A stretch of 64,000 nucleotides of DNA, taken from contig CAJUIW010000002.1 in the NCBI GenBank assembly GCA_910586895.1, forward strand, positions 8,860-72,859, in the 5' to 3' direction. The first letter of the stretch is position 1; each line of letters begins with the position of its first letter. Shown one piece after another: positions 35,022 to 45,094 of this stretch. Source of the stretch: an uncultured Muribaculaceae bacterium (GTDB lineage Bacteria; Bacteroidota; Bacteroidia; Bacteroidales; Muribaculaceae). The notes under the pieces were generated by a model. It worked only from the letters and a program-made list of their open reading frames with translations, did not search any database and was not told where the DNA came from. The position numbers and the translations under genes were made by a program.

Positions 35022-35966
35022 TCAGCATTCCACCAATTTTTCCTCTATGAGGCGGATGGCATTGCGGCGCAGTCCGTCGAGCTTGGCGCGCTTCATCGGG
35101 CTGCGGCGGAATAGGCGGGTGTACTCCTCGGTGTCCATTGACATGATCTGTTGGGCCGATATGTCAAGCAGTGCCGGGCGCGGAGTGAATTCCGGTAGAG
35201 TGGTGTATGCCGGATGTGAGTTGTGGGGACACACTTCCGAGCAGCGGTCGCATCCGTAGAGACATCCTTGTAGCCGGGGTTCCGACGGTAGCGGTCCGCG
35301 GTGTTCTATGGTGAGGTATGACAGACAGCGGCGTGCGTCAAACGGATGGGAGGATGACAATGCTCCTCCGGGGCATGCCTCAATGCAACGCCGGCATGAG
35401 CCGCATGGGTTACCCGGCAGGGGAGAGGTAGGGGTGAAGCGTACCGTGGTCAGAATCTCTGCAAGAAAACAGTATGTACCGGCTCCGGGAACGATTATCT
35501 GACCGGAACGTCCCTGACGTCCTACACCTGCGCGTATGGCCCAGTAGCGTTCATGGATAGGTGCCGTATCTACACATATGCGTGTCGCTCCTCCGGAGCG
35601 CTTCTCAATGGCTTCGGCCACTGCTTTCAAGCGCTTGCGAACCACGTCGTGATAGTCATCGCCCAAGGCATATGAGGCTATGCGTGCCGCCGGGTTTATT
35701 CTCCGGCTGTCAGGGTGACGGTAGGGGATGGCTATGCTGATTACGGAGCTTGTGCCGTCAAGCAGAAGCCGCGGGTCGGCTCTCAGCTCCTCGTGGCGGT
35801 CAAGGTAGTCCATGTCGGCGTGGTAGCCTTCGGCTATCCATCGGAGATAGGCGGAGTGGACCGCTTCATCCACAGGTACGGCATCGGCTACTCCCCACCG
35901 TATGGCTCCGGCTTCGTTGAGAAGTTGCTGAAATTCAATGTCAGCGGGGAATGGTATGGAATTCAT
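35022..35966 (-). CDS. queG: Epoxyqueuosine reductase
   Basis: The enzyme reduces epoxyqueuosine in tRNA to queuosine, using cobalamin and two [4Fe-4S] clusters. The 314-residue protein has the N-terminal cobalamin-binding domain, VDTAPIHERYWA with the catalytic Asp region, and ferredoxin motifs CGSCRRCIEACP and CDRCSEVCP. Its 5' end overlaps the deacetylase gene by 26 bases. Confidence 0.94.
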   Translation of the reverse strand: MNSIPFPADIEFQQLLNEAGAIRWGVADAVPVDEAVHSAYLRWIAEGYHADMDYLDRHEELRADPRLLLDGTSSVISIAIPYRHPDSRRINPAARIASYALGDDYHDVVRKRLKAVAEAIEKRSGGATRICVDTAPIHERYWAIRAGVGRQGRSGQIIVPGAGTYCFLAEILTTVRFTPTSPLPGNPCGSCRRCIEACPGGALSSSHPFDARRCLSYLTIEHRGPLPSEPRLQGCLYGCDRCSEVCPHNSHPAYTTLPEFTPRPALLDISAQQIMSMDTEEYTRLFRRSPMKRAKLDGLRRNAIRLIEEKLVEC

Positions 35967-36558
35967 AGCCGTTTTGCAGAAGCCATTCTATGGCACGCGG
36001 CAATGCGTAGCGCAGGTTACGTTCAGCTTTCAGGGAGTCGTGAAATACTATGATGGAGCCGTTGCGCACATAGTGTTTCACATTGCGCAGCACCTGTTCC
36101 GGCGTCAGTTTGCGGGAGTAGTCGCGTGTCACGAGGTCATACATCACTATGTTGTAGTGATTCTTGATGGCCTTGGCCTGTGCCCAGCGGATAAGTCCGT
36201 GGGGCGGACGGAACAGTGAGCTGTCAATCAGCGCATCGGCTTCAGTGATGTCGCGCATGTAGCGCACGGTTGACACCAGGCGTCCCTGCATGTGGTGCAT
36301 GGTGTGGTTGCCGTAGCTGTGTCCGCGGCGGCGCACCTCTTCAAGCAGTTCGGGGTGGCGGCGTACATTGTCGCCCACCATGAAGAATGTGGCTTTCACG
36401 CCGTAGCGGTCAAGCATGTCAAGAACCCACGGCGTCACTTCCGGAATGGGGCCGTCGTCGAAGGTCAGATATATCGCTTTCCGGCCGCGCTGTTTTATGC
36501 GCCATATTGCCTCGGGGAAGAGGAGCCGGTAAGCGAGTGGGGGCTGCTCAATCAGCAT
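35941..36558 (-). CDS. Polysaccharide deacetylase (NodB domain)
   Basis: The 205-residue protein is almost entirely a CE4 domain: TFDDGP (motif 1, residues about 32-37), HSYGNHTMHH (motif 2 metal histidines), RPPHG (motif 3), ending in VFHDS. CE4 enzymes remove acetyl groups from N-acetylglucosamine in peptidoglycan or other glycans. No signal peptide or membrane segment is evident. It starts at the stop of the DUF2723 gene (TAATG overlap). Confidence 0.88.
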   Translation of the reverse strand: MLIEQPPLAYRLLFPEAIWRIKQRGRKAIYLTFDDGPIPEVTPWVLDMLDRYGVKATFFMVGDNVRRHPELLEEVRRRGHSYGNHTMHHMQGRLVSTVRYMRDITEADALIDSSLFRPPHGLIRWAQAKAIKNHYNIVMYDLVTRDYSRKLTPEQVLRNVKHYVRNGSIIVFHDSLKAERNLRYALPRAIEWLLQNGYEFHTIPR

Positions 36559-39500
36559 TACTGCTTCTTGGTGGCAGCCTCGTAGAGGCTTTGTGAGCGT
36601 TCGATGTTCACACCCTTGGCCTGTATCTCCTCAAGGAGCTTGGCAGTGTCGCCACCGTCATTATGATATGTCTGTATCATATCCATGAAGAAGTAGGTGT
36701 CAATGGCATGATCCGTGCGGGTCAGTGTGGCGTAGAGGCGGGGCGACAGGCTCTGGTAGTACTTGACATTGTCGGCATATCGCAGTACCTCGTTGCGCAG
36801 TATCTCAAGGCCTTTCTCGGAAGCTTTCTTGTCGTTGGTGGCGACACCGATGCGGCAGTAGAGGTCGCCTGTGTCCTGCCCTACTGAAAGTGAGAGCGGC
36901 ATTGCCTCAACAGGAAGCTTGGTAAGCATAAGGTCGAGTACCTCACGGGCTTTCTTGAAGCGGTCAGCCGCATAGTCGGCCGACGACGAATCGCGTGCGG
37001 CGATACCTTCGTTGAACAGAGCTGTGGCAAGGTCGAGCATTGCGCTGCGGTGGGTCACTACCATACGGCGCACGGTTTCATCAAGATATATCTGACCAGG
37101 TGCGGTGACTTTGTCAAGTCCTCCCCAGCGGAAGCGTTCGGTCATGTTGCGGTACATCTTGTCGGTGTTGACCGAGGGATAGCCCGAAGCGTTGAGTTTC
37201 GGAGTCACTTCATAGGTCAGACCTGTGTTGTGCATGTAGGGGCTGAGGCCTATGTAGTATTCATCCGGAACAGTTATAGCGAAGTAAACCGGACGGTTCC
37301 AGCCGTTCTTGGCTGAAGATGCGAGCATGTCAAGTGCCAGGATGCTGCTCAGGCGGAGTCCGCGCTGTGCCATAACTCTATCATCGGCCAGCAGATTGAG
37401 GTCCATCGTGTCGGATGTCATGGCGGCATCCTCGGCGGTGATACGGCCGCTCTTCACTGCCTGCTGGAGATTGACAGGTATGTACATGTTGGGCTTCTGC
37501 ACCAGGGGTGCGCCGAATATATGGTTGTTCTTGCCGGAATAGATCTCGGCAAGGCTCTCAAGCACGCTTGTGCGTGAGCTGTCCGGCTCGAAGAAGTAGG
37601 CGAACTGGAGGCGGTCATATGCATAGTCCGAAGGCTTGGCAAGCATATCTATGCCAGGAGCTTCATAAGAGGGCCGGCGCACCTGATCGGCATACCAGTC
37701 GGTGGTCAGATAGCTGAGGTTGACCACCTTGACATCTGTGCGAGTGCCTTCAACCTCCTGTGCATACCAGAGAGGGAATGTGTCGTTGTCACCGTTGGTG
37801 AACACTATGGCGTTTTCGTCAAGGCTGTTCAGGTAGTTCTGTCCGAAGTCACGTGCGGTGTATCGTCCTGAGCGGTCATGGTCGTCCCATGTCTGCGATA
37901 CCACCTGCAGCGGAACCAGGATGCCTATGATAGCGGCTACTACAGCTCCTATGGCCGACATGCGGCGGCTGCGGGGTGTGGACGGTTCTTCGCTTGTGGC
38001 GTTGGTTGCGGTTGTCTTGCTCTTCTGCTTGGTGGCAGCCACGAACAGGCGCCACAGGCCAGCGACGCCCATACCTACCCATATGGCATAGGCATAGAAC
38101 GAACCTGCAAATGCGTAGTCACGTTCGCGCGGCTGGGTGGGAGTCTGGTTGAGGTAGAGCACAATGGCTATACCGGTCATGAAGAAGAGGAAGAATATTA
38201 CCCAGAATTGCTCGATGCCGCGCTTTGAGGTGAATGCCTGCCAGAGGAGGCCTATGATACCGAGCAGAAGCGGGAGCATGAAGAAAACGTTGTGGCCGGC
38301 GTTGCCTTTGCCCATTTCGTCAGGCAGAAGGCTCTGGTCGCCCAGTCGGGGATTGTCGATGAACGGAATGCCTGATATCCAGTTGCCGTGGTTCACTTCA
38401 CCATTGCCCTGGATGTCGTTCTGACGTCCGGCGAAGTTCCACATGAAGTAGCGCCAGTACATATGGTTGAGCTGATAAGTCACCAGATATGTAAGGTTCT
38501 CGGCCATAGTGGGCTTGATGCGTGTGGTGCGCTGGTAGACGTTGCCGTCGGGTGTCACATATTGGGTGGCTTCCACAGGCTTGCCGCGTAGTCCGCCTAT
38601 CCATCCGGAATAGTCGGCGGCATGTGCGCTGGAATAGATGCGGGGGAACACCATGTTCAGCTCCGGCATCATTTCATACTCCTTTTTGTAGCCGGTGTTG
38701 ATATACTTGTCGGGTTCTGACTCAGACTCTTTCACCTGACGGGCGTAGAGGGCGTGCCCTTCATGGACCACAGGTGTGGTAGTGCCGTCGGAACCAACTT
38801 CGTAGACAGGTGATGAGTTGAACGTTTCGCCGTAGAACAGCGGACGGTCGCCGTACTGCTCGCGGTTGAGGTATGAACTGAGTGCGAATACATTGTCAGG
38901 GGCATTCTGATTCATCGGGGTGTGGGCGCTTGAGCGGATGAGCAGAAGCGCGTAGGATGAATAGCCGGCAAATATCACCAGTATGCTGATGGCCACAAGG
39001 TTCAGTATACGTATCGGGAGCTTCTTGGCCATGAAGAGCCATGCTCCGAGTGCGGCCATGATAAGCAGCGGTATAAGCAGGTTGTCGCCGATGAAGGGTA
39101 TGCCTGACAGCAGTACGCTGAGCAGGAATGACACGCGGATTGCAGTGACATTGCGCTGTGCATAGAGTGAGTGGATGCACCATATCAACGAGGCTACAAG
39201 CAGTGTGGCATAGATCAGTACGCCCACGTTGAATGACATGCCTAATACGTTGACACAGAACAGTTCGAAATACTGAGACACCTCAATGAATCCGGGCACC
39301 AGTCCGTAAAGAATAAGTCCTACAATGACGAATGACACCAGCAGGGCTATCAGTGAGCCTTTGGCTGTGGTATTTTTCCATTTCTTGTAGTAGATGACCA
39401 GAACTATGGCCGGAATACAGAGCAGGTTGAGCAGGTGCACCGCGATTGAGATGCCTATGATGTAGGCTATGAATATCAGATACTTATCGCTGTGCGGACG

Positions 39501-40013
39501 GTCGCAACGGTTTTCCCACTTCAGTATAAGCCAGAATACCAGCGCCGTGCAGAATGAAGAGAATGCGTAAACCTCACCCTCTACGGCTGAGAACCAGAAT
39601 GTGTCGCTCCATGCGTACATCAGCGCGCCGCAAAGGCCCGAGCCGAATATGACAAGCATCCTTACGGGATTGATTTCGGTAGCGTCGTCGCTTACTATCA
39701 GCTTCTTTACCAGATGTGTTATGGTCCAGAACAGAAGCAGTATGGTGCCGGCGCTGAGCAGGGCTGACATGGTGTTGACCATAAGGGCCACTTTCGTTAC
39801 GTCGCCTCCGGCAAAATTGACGAAGAAGCGTCCGGCGAGCATGAATATCGGGTTGCCCGGGGGGTGGCCTACTTCAAGTTTGAACGCTTGTAGAATGAAT
39901 TCCGGGCAGTCCCAGAAGCTTGCTGTCGGCTCAAGGGTGAGCAGATAGCTCACAGCAGCTATGATGAAGCATAGCCAGCCGAGCGAGTTGTTGATTATGT
40001 TATACTTTTTCAT
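36558..40013 (-). CDS. DUF2723 giant membrane protein, GT-C glycosyltransferase-like
   Basis: This 1151-residue protein has about 12-15 helices in the first 720 residues and a long soluble C-terminus with a Tyr/Asp-rich, helical part. DUF2723 hallmarks are TLEPTASFWDCPEFI near residue 25, EVGHPPGNPIFML near 48 and RERDYAFAGSF near 640. The family is related to protein O-mannosyltransferases and is common in Bacteroidota, so a role in extracytoplasmic glycosylation is likely but unproven. A promoter lies 58 bases upstream. Confidence 0.92.
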   Translation of the reverse strand: MKKYNIINNSLGWLCFIIAAVSYLLTLEPTASFWDCPEFILQAFKLEVGHPPGNPIFMLAGRFFVNFAGGDVTKVALMVNTMSALLSAGTILLLFWTITHLVKKLIVSDDATEINPVRMLVIFGSGLCGALMYAWSDTFWFSAVEGEVYAFSSFCTALVFWLILKWENRCDRPHSDKYLIFIAYIIGISIAVHLLNLLCIPAIVLVIYYKKWKNTTAKGSLIALLVSFVIVGLILYGLVPGFIEVSQYFELFCVNVLGMSFNVGVLIYATLLVASLIWCIHSLYAQRNVTAIRVSFLLSVLLSGIPFIGDNLLIPLLIMAALGAWLFMAKKLPIRILNLVAISILVIFAGYSSYALLLIRSSAHTPMNQNAPDNVFALSSYLNREQYGDRPLFYGETFNSSPVYEVGSDGTTTPVVHEGHALYARQVKESESEPDKYINTGYKKEYEMMPELNMVFPRIYSSAHAADYSGWIGGLRGKPVEATQYVTPDGNVYQRTTRIKPTMAENLTYLVTYQLNHMYWRYFMWNFAGRQNDIQGNGEVNHGNWISGIPFIDNPRLGDQSLLPDEMGKGNAGHNVFFMLPLLLGIIGLLWQAFTSKRGIEQFWVIFFLFFMTGIAIVLYLNQTPTQPRERDYAFAGSFYAYAIWVGMGVAGLWRLFVAATKQKSKTTATNATSEEPSTPRSRRMSAIGAVVAAIIGILVPLQVVSQTWDDHDRSGRYTARDFGQNYLNSLDENAIVFTNGDNDTFPLWYAQEVEGTRTDVKVVNLSYLTTDWYADQVRRPSYEAPGIDMLAKPSDYAYDRLQFAYFFEPDSSRTSVLESLAEIYSGKNNHIFGAPLVQKPNMYIPVNLQQAVKSGRITAEDAAMTSDTMDLNLLADDRVMAQRGLRLSSILALDMLASSAKNGWNRPVYFAITVPDEYYIGLSPYMHNTGLTYEVTPKLNASGYPSVNTDKMYRNMTERFRWGGLDKVTAPGQIYLDETVRRMVVTHRSAMLDLATALFNEGIAARDSSSADYAADRFKKAREVLDLMLTKLPVEAMPLSLSVGQDTGDLYCRIGVATNDKKASEKGLEILRNEVLRYADNVKYYQSLSPRLYATLTRTDHAIDTYFFMDMIQTYHNDGGDTAKLLEEIQAKGVNIERSQSLYEAATKKQ

Positions 40014-40071
40014 ATTGCATGATTGCGCGTCACAGAGTGGCTTTGCCGTCAGCCTATAACGCGGGCGGGTG

Positions 40072-40079
40072 CAAAGTTA
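40072..40079 (-). promoter_or_regulatory. -7 promoter element TAACTTTG of the DUF2723 operon
   Basis: It matches TAnnTTTG on the minus strand, with 58 bases between it and the start at 40013. It would drive the DUF2723, deacetylase and queG genes. Confidence 0.55.
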
Positions 40080-40136
40080 GCGTTTTCCACCGTATCTTAA
40101 ACTTCAGATAATAAAAGTTAACACTTTATTTCTGAA

Positions 40137-40931
40137 TTATCGTGGGATGGGCCATCGGAACCGCTTCAGCTCGCTACGCCAGAGGGTACCGTTGCCTCTG
40201 CAATAGGCATTGCAGAGCCTGTGGAACGCTGCGGAGTGGTTCATGTGGGTCAGATGCGCGAGTTCATGGCATATCACGTACTGGCGCAGATGCGGCGGCA
40301 GGAATATCAGCGCTGCCGACAGGCGGATATGTCCGTACGACGAACATGACCCGAGTGTTTTTAGTCCTGAGCCTGTCGACCAGCCTGTTACCCTGCAGTT
40401 GAGCTCCTCGGCCGTTTTCATGGCATGCGGGATGATATGGGCTTTTGTGCCGGCAGCGGCTATACGCATTATGATGCGCATGATGGAGGCTGTCACTTCG
40501 GGGGTGTTGATGTCGAGACGATGGTCAACTGTTACGGTAATCACACCTATCGGGGCTCCGCGCAATATGCCGGCGGCTACTTTTGGCGTCCGCAGCTCTC
40601 CGATGCAGATTGCTATGCTGAATTCCGTGCAGTCTATGCAGGTGCCGTCGGCAAACGGCGAACGCCTCTCCCCTCCCCTCTCCGTCCGCGAGCGGTATTT
40701 TTCGACCAAGCGGTCCAGTATATCCGTCAGCTGCAAGCGTGGAGTGCCGGGCGGAAGGCTTACAAGCACCGCGCCTCCCGAGGCCGGGATGCGTGCGGTG
40801 ATGCTGCGGGCGTTGCGGCGCACTGTCACCTTCACCTCCCCTAACGTGGGATGTGTGAGTGTCAGGGAGCTGTCTATCTTCCCTTCAGAGGCACGTTGTC
40901 GGGTGAATATGCGGCTCAGTCGGAACCCCAC
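40137..40931 (-). CDS. YgjP-like metallopeptidase (DUF45)
   Basis: The 264-residue protein has an N-terminal beta-rich region and a C-terminal zinc site: VICHELAHLTHMNHS, with HExxH near residue 221 followed by a further His, as in YgjP. These proteins are metal-dependent peptidases of largely unknown substrate. The 5' end overlaps the NAD kinase gene by 16 bases. Confidence 0.85.
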   Translation of the reverse strand: MGFRLSRIFTRQRASEGKIDSSLTLTHPTLGEVKVTVRRNARSITARIPASGGAVLVSLPPGTPRLQLTDILDRLVEKYRSRTERGGERRSPFADGTCIDCTEFSIAICIGELRTPKVAAGILRGAPIGVITVTVDHRLDINTPEVTASIMRIIMRIAAAGTKAHIIPHAMKTAEELNCRVTGWSTGSGLKTLGSCSSYGHIRLSAALIFLPPHLRQYVICHELAHLTHMNHSAAFHRLCNAYCRGNGTLWRSELKRFRWPIPR

Positions 40932-41785
40932 AGAAGTTTGGTGCGGATGGTGTTGATGAAAGTCTGCCCCGGACGGTGCACGACGTTTACCTCGTAGGGT
41001 GCGCGGCTGATATGCAGCGTGGCTCCTATGGGGAGTACCGTGGCCTTGCCGTCAACGCTGAGCAGATATGACTCCGACCGGGCGCGTGCGGCGATGCGCA
41101 GTGTCGATGTGTCGCTTACCACAAGCGGGCGCATATTCAGTGCGTGAGGGGCTATCGGGGCTATTATCCAGCATGGTGTGCCGGGCTCAACGAGCGGCCC
41201 ACCTACCGACAGATTGTAGCCGGAGCTGCCTGTGGGAGTGGACACTATCAGTCCGTCACCGCGGTATGATGCGAGCGGCTCCCCGTTGAGCGTGGCATCG
41301 ACGGTAATCATGGAGGCTGTGTCGCGCCTCACTATGGCCGCTTCATTCAGGGCATAGAGCGTGTTGGGAAAAGACGGGTGGCTCGACTGTACCGCAAGGA
41401 CCGAGCGGGGCTCTACGCGGAAGCGCCCTGAAAGGATGTCGGCTATCAGGCGCGGCCCTTCATCGAGGGTGGCTGCCGACAGATAGCCTAAATGTCCGGT
41501 GTTGATACCCATTATTGGTGTGCCGTGCTGCGAAACGAGCCGGCTTACGCGCAGGAATGTTCCGTCGCCCCCTATACTGAGGGCCATATCGGCCGGAGGG
41601 GTGTCCGGCGTTATGACCTCGGCTTTAGGATCGAGTCCGAGCGATTCACGCAGATATGTGTTGAACCGGTGCTCGATGGTGACACGCAGGGTGGCCGGAT
41701 GTGAGGCCAGCTCATTGAGGAAATCGGCCAGCAACTGCGCGTGTGGCTCCTGATGACGGCTTCCATAAAGCGATACAGTAATCAT
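40916..41785 (-). CDS. nadK: NAD kinase
   Basis: The enzyme phosphorylates NAD to NADP with ATP. The 289-residue protein has GGDGTFL (catalytic Asp) near residue 75, MGINTGHLGYL, the LNE-type region (ALNEAAIVR) and a second glycine-rich block, DGLIVSTPTGSSGYNLS. The length fits the family. The 5' end overlaps the ACT-like gene by 4 bases. Confidence 0.96.
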   Translation of the reverse strand: MITVSLYGSRHQEPHAQLLADFLNELASHPATLRVTIEHRFNTYLRESLGLDPKAEVITPDTPPADMALSIGGDGTFLRVSRLVSQHGTPIMGINTGHLGYLSAATLDEGPRLIADILSGRFRVEPRSVLAVQSSHPSFPNTLYALNEAAIVRRDTASMITVDATLNGEPLASYRGDGLIVSTPTGSSGYNLSVGGPLVEPGTPCWIIAPIAPHALNMRPLVVSDTSTLRIAARARSESYLLSVDGKATVLPIGATLHISRAPYEVNVVHRPGQTFINTIRTKLLWGSD

Positions 41786-42186
41786 ACGTTAAGATGTGCC
41801 ATTAACTCGCTTATGCGGGCTATTGCGGTTTCGGTGACTTGTTGTTCGGCTGACGGTGTGTGGACGGCTGTCACGGTGTAGCCGTAGCGCTCAAGCGACC
41901 GTATTGCCGTCAGCGGGTTGCGGAGTCCTATGCGCAGCAGCACAGTCATCTCGCCGCTCTCAAGGGGGCACGAGGTGATGTTCATGTTCAGCAGATGGGC
42001 GTCACAGTCCTCTATGGCGCGGGCTATGCGCGAGGCGCTGTAGTCGGCTCTGAAGCATGCAACGGTTATCTCGCAGCAATCCTCTACGGGCGGGAACAGG
42101 AATTCCTCGCTGTGCAGAGGCGAAACAGCCGCGCCCTGATGTATCGGGCCGCCATTATTGTCATATATGTTATCTTTTGCTGCCAA
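41782..42186 (-). CDS. ACT-like small protein upstream of NAD kinase
   Basis: This 134-residue protein has a short N-terminus followed by two ACT-like beta-alpha-beta units (about 35-75 EITVACFRADYSASRIARAI and 80-115). The start is TTG at 42186; no ATG gives a sensible N-terminus. Related Bacteroidota proteins beside nadK commonly also carry CBS domains, but none is seen here. It could be a small ligand-sensing regulator; function is not known. Confidence 0.65.
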   Translation of the reverse strand: MAAKDNIYDNNGGPIHQGAAVSPLHSEEFLFPPVEDCCEITVACFRADYSASRIARAIEDCDAHLLNMNITSCPLESGEMTVLLRIGLRNPLTAIRSLERYGYTVTAVHTPSAEQQVTETAIARISELMAHLNV

Positions 42187-42213
42187 TTCGTTTCAATTTT
42201 GTTTTTTTCTGCC

Positions 42214-42221
42214 TAATTTTG
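42214..42221 (+). promoter_or_regulatory. -7 promoter element TAATTTTG of pdxJ
   Basis: It matches TAnnTTTG and lies 88 bases before the pdxJ start. It is divergent from the nadK unit. Confidence 0.5.
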
Positions 42222-42309
42222 CGCTGAGGAATCTTTACATGTGCAAATGTATAAATAATTCCTGATATATTATTAACGCGTGGAGTTCCACGCTTGTTTT
42301 GTACAATAG

Positions 42310-43023
42310 ATGACTAATCTGAGTGTAAATATCAATAAAGTGGCCACTCTCCGTAATGCCCGCGGTGAAAACTGTCCGAATGTGGAGAAGTTTGCCACTG
42401 ATTGTGAGATGATGGGGGCTCAGGGTATCACCGTCCATCCCCGTCCTGACGAGCGTCATATCCGTTACGCCGATGTCTATGCCCTGCGTCCGTTGGTGAA
42501 AACCGAGTTCAACATCGAAGGGTATCCGTCGCCTGAATTCATGGAACTTGTTCTCAAGGTACGCCCTGAGCAGGTGACGCTTGTGCCGGACTCCCCTACT
42601 GACCTTACCTCCCACGGAGGCTGGGACGTGGAGGCCAACATGCAGTTTCTGACCGATATCGTCGACCGCCTGCGTGAGGCCGGTATCCGGTCATCGATTT
42701 TCGTGGAGGCCGATGTGGATGTGGTGCGCGCCGCCGCACGCACAGGAGCCGACCGCGTGGAGCTGTACACCAAGCCGTATGCCGACCGCTATTCCGAAAA
42801 TCCCGAAGAGGCCGTGAAGCCCTTTGTGGCCGCCAGCGATGCAGCCCACCGCTGCGGACTCGGGGTGAATGCCGGCCATGACCTGAATCTTGACAATCTG
42901 CATTTCTTCTACCAGCAGCTCCCCTATCTCAACGAGGTGTCGATAGGTCATGCCATAATCTCCGATGCGCTCTACTACGGAATTGAGGAGACTATCCGGC
43001 TTTACCGCCAGTGCCTGAAATAA
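42310..43023 (+). CDS. pdxJ: Pyridoxine 5'-phosphate synthase
   Basis: The enzyme condenses 1-deoxyxylulose-5-phosphate with the product of PdxA to give pyridoxine phosphate. The 237-residue TIM barrel has [45 protein letters not shown] and VNAGHDLN followed by SIGHAII. Length and motifs fit. It is followed after 39 bases by an ExbB-type gene. Confidence 0.96.
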   Translation: MTNLSVNINKVATLRNARGENCPNVEKFATDCEMMGAQGITVHPRPDERHIRYADVYALRPLVKTEFNIEGYPSPEFMELVLKVRPEQVTLVPDSPTDLTSHGGWDVEANMQFLTDIVDRLREAGIRSSIFVEADVDVVRAAARTGADRVELYTKPYADRYSENPEEAVKPFVAASDAAHRCGLGVNAGHDLNLDNLHFFYQQLPYLNEVSIGHAIISDALYYGIEETIRLYRQCLK

Positions 43024-43062
43024 CATTCTCACGTTTTATCCAATCAATATCTTCCCTTAAAA

Positions 43063-43803
43063 ATGATTCTTTCATTCATCCAGACGGCCACAGGAGAGAT
43101 GGCCGACACAATTACCTCCGTGGCGGACACATATACCGCTACAGTCGATAACGTTGTCACAGCCGCCGCTCCGGTAGCCAAGTCAATGTCAGTATGGGAC
43201 CTCTGCATGCAGGGCGGTTTCATAATGATAGTGCTCGGTGTGCTGGTGCTGATAAGCGTATATATATTTGTGGAGCGCTTCTTCACCATCCGCTCCGCAG
43301 CCCGTGAGGACTCTACATTCATGCAGCGTATCAAGGATTATATACATGACGGTGAGATTGACTCGGCGCTCAACATGTGCCGACGTACCAACACCCCCTA
43401 TGCACGTCTGATAGAGAAGGGTATCACCCGCATAGGCCGTCCGATGAACGATGTGCTGGTGGCCATTGAGAATGTGGGTAACATCGAGGTGGCCACACTC
43501 GGCAAGGGACTCCCCTGGCTCGCCACCACAGCCGCCGGTGCGCCTATGCTCGGCTTCCTCGGCACTGTGATAGGTATGGTGGAGGCTTTCTACAATCTGG
43601 CAAGCGCCGGCAACAGCGCCAACATCGATATTCTGGCCGGAGGCATATATGAGGCCCTTGTCACCACTGTGGCCGGTCTGATAGTCGGTATCGTGGCTCT
43701 GTTTGCCTACAACTATCTCGTGGCCCGCATCAACGGTGTGATGAACTCTCTTGAGAGCAAAACCATGGAATTCATGGACCTGCTTAACGAACCCGCAGCT
43801 TAA
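43063..43803 (+). CDS. MotA/TolQ/ExbB proton channel subunit
   Basis: The 246-residue protein has three membrane segments (about residues 46-66, 145-170 and 190-215) and the family motif LPWLATTAAGAPMLGFLGTVIGM near residue 150. It forms the proton channel that powers a TonB/TolA-type transducer. It is followed after 5 bases by exbD-like and tonB-like genes, so it forms a complete energy-coupling unit. Confidence 0.92.
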   Translation: MILSFIQTATGEMADTITSVADTYTATVDNVVTAAAPVAKSMSVWDLCMQGGFIMIVLGVLVLISVYIFVERFFTIRSAAREDSTFMQRIKDYIHDGEIDSALNMCRRTNTPYARLIEKGITRIGRPMNDVLVAIENVGNIEVATLGKGLPWLATTAAGAPMLGFLGTVIGMVEAFYNLASAGNSANIDILAGGIYEALVTTVAGLIVGIVALFAYNYLVARINGVMNSLESKTMEFMDLLNEPAA

Positions 43804-43808
43804 ACGAT

Positions 43809-44270
43809 ATGGCGCTGAAACGACAATATGACATGACGTCGATATTCTCCATGGCTTCCATGACTGACGTCATATTTCTTCTGCTCATCTTCTTCATGGT
43901 GACGAGCACATTCGTATTCCCTACGGCTCTGGAGATAAATCTGCCGCAAAGCTCGGAGCAGACTGCCATAAAGCCCTCTACACGTGTCTACATTGACAAG
44001 CAGATGAATATGGCTGTGTCAATGTCAGGTTCTGAGGACGAGCCTGTTATGGTGGCCTCTACCGATGAACTGCTCGGCTATCTGCAGCAGGCGGCCGCTC
44101 AGGCCCCGGCTGACAGCACCGGCCTGACATCCGGCGTCATAGCTATCTATGCCGATGAGGAAGTGACGTATGGCAAGCTCGTGGAGGTGCTTGACCTCGG
44201 AGCTCGTAATAATCTGAAGATGGTGCTGGCCACCAAGCCTGCTCCATCATCGGCAATACCTGCGCAATGA
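43809..44270 (+). CDS. ExbD/TolR-family protein
   Basis: The 153-residue protein has one membrane helix (about 20-38) with the conserved acidic residue in SMTDVIFLLLIFFM (Asp in the N-terminal half, used for proton flow). A periplasmic domain follows with VYIDKQ and AIYADEEVTYGKLVEVLD. The stop overlaps the tonB-like start as ATGA. Confidence 0.92.
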   Translation: MALKRQYDMTSIFSMASMTDVIFLLLIFFMVTSTFVFPTALEINLPQSSEQTAIKPSTRVYIDKQMNMAVSMSGSEDEPVMVASTDELLGYLQQAAAQAPADSTGLTSGVIAIYADEEVTYGKLVEVLDLGARNNLKMVLATKPAPSSAIPAQ

Positions 44271-45061
44271 ACAGAAAATCACGTATAGCGGCGCTCTGCA
44301 TCACTCTGCTTGTGGCTATCCTCACATGGGTGGTGCTGGTGTCCACATACCTCAATTTTACTCCGCTGTCCGAACGGTCGGCACATCAGTGGCCTCCGGT
44401 CGACTCGGCCGAACTGCTGTTTGCCGATGAATTTGTGGCGGCCGGAAATGTCACGGAGCCTGATGCTACCGACGATCCCGCTCCTGTGGCCGAAAGTGCT
44501 CCCGCTCCTGAGGCGCATGACATGGTGGATGCTGGTGAGAAGGCCGAAGTGGCACCTCCCGTGGTGACCACCAAGCAACCGTCGCCGGCCAAGATTGTTG
44601 AGAAAAAGCCTGTGGAAAAGAAGAAGACAGGCCCAACAAAGGAGGAGCTTGCCGCAATAGCCAAGGCCAAGCAGGAGAAGGAGACATCGCAGAACATAAG
44701 CAACCGTGTGAACTTCGGCAAGAAAGCTGCCGGAGGAGAGGGGAGCGGCACCCCGGCATCGGCCTCTACATCTGACAACAGCGGCTCACGTTCAGGTTCG
44801 GCGAGTGGAAAGCTCGGCGGACGTTCGCTTGAGCGTTGGGCAAAGCCATCGGCTACAGCTACAGGTACAATAGTGGTGACCGTGCGTGTCGATCGCGAAG
44901 GACGCGTCACAAGCGCTTCCTACAGCAGTGGAACCGGAGCGGTGGCCTCTCTTACCGCCGCACGCCGCAGCTGCGAGCAGGCGGCCTTGAAATCGCAATT
45001 TTCCGTTGCGCTTGACGGACCTGCCACTCAGGTAGGTACCATCACCTACCGATTCAAATAG
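44267..45061 (+). CDS. TonB/TolA-like energy transducer
   Basis: This 264-residue protein has one N-terminal membrane anchor (about 8-30), a long Pro/Lys/Glu-rich spacer (residues 60-150, with KKPVEKKKTG and KAKQEKE) and a small C-terminal TonB-type domain (about 190-264: GTIVVTVRVDREGRV, then TYRF). The C-terminal domain is short compared with classic TonB. It would transmit proton-motive force from the ExbBD-like complex to outer-membrane partners. TolA-like or TonB-like is not settled. Confidence 0.85.
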   Translation: MNRKSRIAALCITLLVAILTWVVLVSTYLNFTPLSERSAHQWPPVDSAELLFADEFVAAGNVTEPDATDDPAPVAESAPAPEAHDMVDAGEKAEVAPPVVTTKQPSPAKIVEKKPVEKKKTGPTKEELAAIAKAKQEKETSQNISNRVNFGKKAAGGEGSGTPASASTSDNSGSRSGSASGKLGGRSLERWAKPSATATGTIVVTVRVDREGRVTSASYSSGTGAVASLTAARRSCEQAALKSQFSVALDGPATQVGTITYRFK

Positions 45062-45094
45062 CGCCGGACAGATGACAATACATAGAACAGATAT

